Positions 54,820-58,532 of a DNA stretch of 58,532 nucleotides are shown one piece after another. The notes beneath the pieces are model-generated. The model had not been told where the DNA came from. It saw only the letters and a program-made list of their open reading frames with translations, and did no database searches. Location of the stretch: NCBI RefSeq assembly GCF_022347745.1, contig NZ_JAKRGC010000011.1, positions 1-58,532 of the forward strand. Reading direction: 5' to 3'. This DNA is from Streptomyces sp. OfavH-34-F (lineage in GTDB: Bacteria > Actinomycetota > Actinomycetes > Streptomycetales > Streptomycetaceae). Made by a program: the position numbers and the translations under genes. Position 1 is the stretch's first letter. Every line of letters starts with the position of its first letter.

Positions 54820-56796
54820 GTGACACAGCCGCGCGAAGCGCGTCCCGCACGGGCGGTGGTGGGCGACGGAGGAGATCTGCTGACCGGCATCGGCGGACCG
54901 CGTGACCTCGACCGCCTCACCCCCGAGCAGCTGGTGCAGCTCGCCGAGGAGATCCGCACCTTCCTCGTCGATGCCGTCTCCAAGACCGGCGGCCACCTCG
55001 GACCCAACCTCGGTGTGGTCGAGCTGACCATCGCCCTGCACCGGGTCTTCGACTCGCCGAAGGACAAGGTCCTCTTCGACACCGGCCACCAGAGCTATGT
55101 GCACAAGCTCCTCACCGGCCGCCAGGACTTCAGCAGGCTCAAGAGCAAGGGCGGCCTGTCCGGCTACCCCTCCCGCGCCGAGTCCGAGCACGACGTCATC
55201 GAGAACTCGCACGCCTCCACCGTCCTCGGCTGGGCGGACGGCCTGGCCAAGGCCAACGAGGTACGCGGCAAGGACGACCACGTCGTGGCCGTCATCGGTG
55301 ACGGCGCGCTGACCGGCGGCATGGCCTGGGAGGCGCTGAACAACATCGCCGCCGCCAAGGACCGCCCCCTCGTCATCGTCGTCAACGACAACGAGCGCTC
55401 CTACGCGCCCACCATCGGCGGCCTCGCCAACCACCTGGCCACCCTGCGCACCACCGACGGCTACGAGCGCTTCCTCGCCCGCGGCAAGGACCTCCTGGAG
55501 CGCACCCCCGTCGTCGGCAAGCCGCTGTACGAGACGCTGCACGGCGCCAAGAAGGGCCTCAAGGACTTCATCGCCCCGCAGGGCATGTTCGAGGACCTCG
55601 GCCTGAAGTACGTCGGCCCCATCGACGGCCACGACATCGAGGCCCTGGAGTCCGCGCTCCAGCGTGCCAAGCGCTTCGGCGGCCCGGTCATCGTGCACTG
55701 CCTCACCGAGAAGGGCCGCGGCTACACCCCCGCCCTCCAGGACGAGGCCGACCGCTTCCACGCCGTCGGCAAGATCCACCCCGACACCGGCCTGCCCGTC
55801 GCCACCTCCGGCCTCGACTGGACCTCGGTGTTCGGCGAGGAGATGGTCAAGCTCGGCCACGAGCGCGAGGACATCGTCGCCATCACCGCGGCCATGCTCC
55901 AGCCGGTCGGCCTGACCAAGTTCGAGAAGGAGTTCCCGGACCGGATCTACGACGTCGGCATCGCCGAGCAGCACGGCGCCGTCTCCGCCGCCGGCCTCGC
56001 CACCGGCGGACTGCACCCCGTCTTCGCGGTGTACGCGACCTTCCTCAACCGCGCCTTCGACCAGGTCCTGATGGACGTCGCCCTGCACAAGTGCGGCGTC
56101 ACCTTCGTCCTGGACCGGGCCGGCATCACCGGTACGGACGGCGCCTCGCACAACGGCATGTGGGACATGTCGATCCTCCAGGTCGTCCCCGGCCTGCGCA
56201 TCGCCGCCCCGCGCGACGCCGACCAGGTCCGCGCCCAGCTCCGCGAGGCCGTCGAGGTCGACGACGCCGCCACCGTCGTCCGCTTCTCCAAGGGCGCGGT
56301 CGGCCCCTCGGTCAAGGCCGTCGGCACGGTCGGCGGCATGGACGTGCTGCGCAAGCCCGCCGCCGCCAAGCCCGACGTCCTGCTCGTGTCCATCGGCGCC
56401 CTCGCCCCGATGTGCCTGGAGATCGCCGACCTGCTCGACGCCCAGGGCATCTCGACGACCGTGGTGGACCCCCGCTGGGTCAAGCCCGTGGACGAGGCCA
56501 TGGCCCCGCTCGCCGCGCAGCACCGCGTCGTCGTCACCGTCGAGGACAACAGCCGGGCCGGCGGCGTCGGCTCCGCGATCTCCCAGGCCCTGCGCGACGC
56601 GGACGTGGACGTCCCGCTGCGCGACTTCGGCATCCCGCCGGTCTTCCTGGACCACGCCTCCCGCAAGGAGGTCATGGCCGAGATCGGGCTGACCGCCCCG
56701 GACATCGCCCGCCAGGTCACCGGCCTCGTCGCCAAGCTCGACGGCCGCTACGACACGGGCGCCCAGCGCACCGTGGCGGAGCACGTCGCGGACTGA
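54820..56796 (+). CDS. dxs: 1-Deoxy-D-xylulose-5-phosphate synthase
   Basis: 658 residues from GTG 54820, five bases after AAGGAGG. Thiamine-diphosphate enzyme joining pyruvate and glyceraldehyde 3-phosphate, first step of the MEP isoprenoid pathway. Motifs: [57 protein letters not shown] (cofactor binding GDG...N), [18 protein letters not shown] (catalytic Glu), [33 protein letters not shown]. The first 20 or so residues ([19 protein letters not shown]) extend beyond the usual start near [14 protein letters not shown]. Corresponds to SCO6013. Confidence 0.95.
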   Translation: MTQPREARPARAVVGDGGDLLTGIGGPRDLDRLTPEQLVQLAEEIRTFLVDAVSKTGGHLGPNLGVVELTIALHRVFDSPKDKVLFDTGHQSYVHKLLTGRQDFSRLKSKGGLSGYPSRAESEHDVIENSHASTVLGWADGLAKANEVRGKDDHVVAVIGDGALTGGMAWEALNNIAAAKDRPLVIVVNDNERSYAPTIGGLANHLATLRTTDGYERFLARGKDLLERTPVVGKPLYETLHGAKKGLKDFIAPQGMFEDLGLKYVGPIDGHDIEALESALQRAKRFGGPVIVHCLTEKGRGYTPALQDEADRFHAVGKIHPDTGLPVATSGLDWTSVFGEEMVKLGHEREDIVAITAAMLQPVGLTKFEKEFPDRIYDVGIAEQHGAVSAAGLATGGLHPVFAVYATFLNRAFDQVLMDVALHKCGVTFVLDRAGITGTDGASHNGMWDMSILQVVPGLRIAAPRDADQVRAQLREAVEVDDAATVVRFSKGAVGPSVKAVGTVGGMDVLRKPAAAKPDVLLVSIGALAPMCLEIADLLDAQGISTTVVDPRWVKPVDEAMAPLAAQHRVVVTVEDNSRAGGVGSAISQALRDADVDVPLRDFGIPPVFLDHASRKEVMAEIGLTAPDIARQVTGLVAKLDGRYDTGAQRTVAEHVAD

Positions 56797-56818
56797 CCCG
56801 GACCACCGCTTCGGCCGG

Positions 56819-56863
56819 ACGGGCCGGTCGGACCACCCGTAACGAGTGGTCCGACCGGCCCGT
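56819..56863 (+). terminator. Terminator of dxs
   Basis: ACGGGCCGGTCGGACCAC (56819-56836) pairs perfectly over 18 bases with 56846-56863 around a nine-base loop, 23 bases after the stop. Confidence 0.85.
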
Positions 56864-56958
56864 TCGCGTGAAATCCGGCCCCGGCAGGCGTGCCGCGCAC
56901 CGGTGCGGGTGCGGGCTCCGAATCATGGCGTGCACGACGAGTGCGTGGAGGTACGCCG

Positions 56959-58464
<1,506 letters not shown>

Positions 58465-58532
58465 CCCCGCGGCCCCGCCCATGCCCTGCCGCACCGTGAC
58501 GCTCACGCCCCCGGCCGCACCGTGCGCGGCCC

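Overview
The window is high-GC actinobacterial DNA, almost certainly a Streptomyces chromosome. Codon third positions are strongly G/C, GTG starts are common, and the right half matches what I recall of the S. coelicolor SCO5998-SCO6014 neighbourhood: a MurA-like gene, aconitase, ngcEFG, rok7B7, xylFGH, dxs and an amino-acid permease. No database was searched; family calls come from motifs read in the translated sequence.

Left flank (1-5.1 kb): a secreted Agd3-like carbohydrate deacetylase running off the left edge, a small secreted protein, two GNAT acetyltransferases, and a broken ABC-transporter ATPase fragment fused to the remains of a CRISPR array.

Type I-E CRISPR-Cas locus (5.06-15.64 kb, + strand): cas3, cse1, cse2, cas7e, cas5e, cas6e, cas1e and cas2e all look intact, but almost no array is left. 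One repeat, one spacer and half a repeat lie upstream of cas3, and a degenerate repeat pair lies between cas3 and cse1. The cse2 gene is twice the normal length and encodes two Cse2 domains in tandem, which would be a covalently fused dimer.

Genomic island (15.72-30.04 kb): a 17-bp sequence forming the last 17 bases of the MurA-like gene is repeated exactly at 15723, next to cas2. Just inside each end lie paired AAGTCCCAG motifs spaced 11 bp apart, as expected of integrase arm sites. What looks like the MurA-like gene's original terminator is stranded beyond the left copy. No integrase is visible, so this resembles a cis-mobilisable or decayed integrative element. Its cargo looks defence-related: a dead Mrr-type endonuclease, an XRE-ImmA/IrrE protein with a translationally coupled partner, a frameshifted DUF4238 gene, an overlapping gene pair sharing an amyloid-signalling-like motif, an intact PD-(D/E)xK endonuclease, a large PIN-domain protein, hypothetical genes, one dead IS, and one complete IS5-family element (27148-28430) carrying a small passenger gene.

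Conserved core (30.0-58.5 kb): an XRE-MurA fusion gene is divergent from aconitase, and both upstream regions carry ATCTC-N6-GAGAT palindromes. Next are two VCBS/FG-GAP secreted paralogues; a probable xyloglucan-oligosaccharide module (GH1 beta-glucosidase, ABC importer, divergent GH31 alpha-xylosidase with a LacI-type palindrome between them); a membrane-anchored esterase; a histidine phosphatase; ngcEFG for GlcNAc/chitooligosaccharide uptake; the ROK regulator rok7B7 followed by xylFGH; dxs of the MEP isoprenoid pathway; and a cationic amino-acid permease. Neither CUT1 importer encodes its own ATPase, so both probably use a shared MsiK-type ATPase encoded elsewhere.
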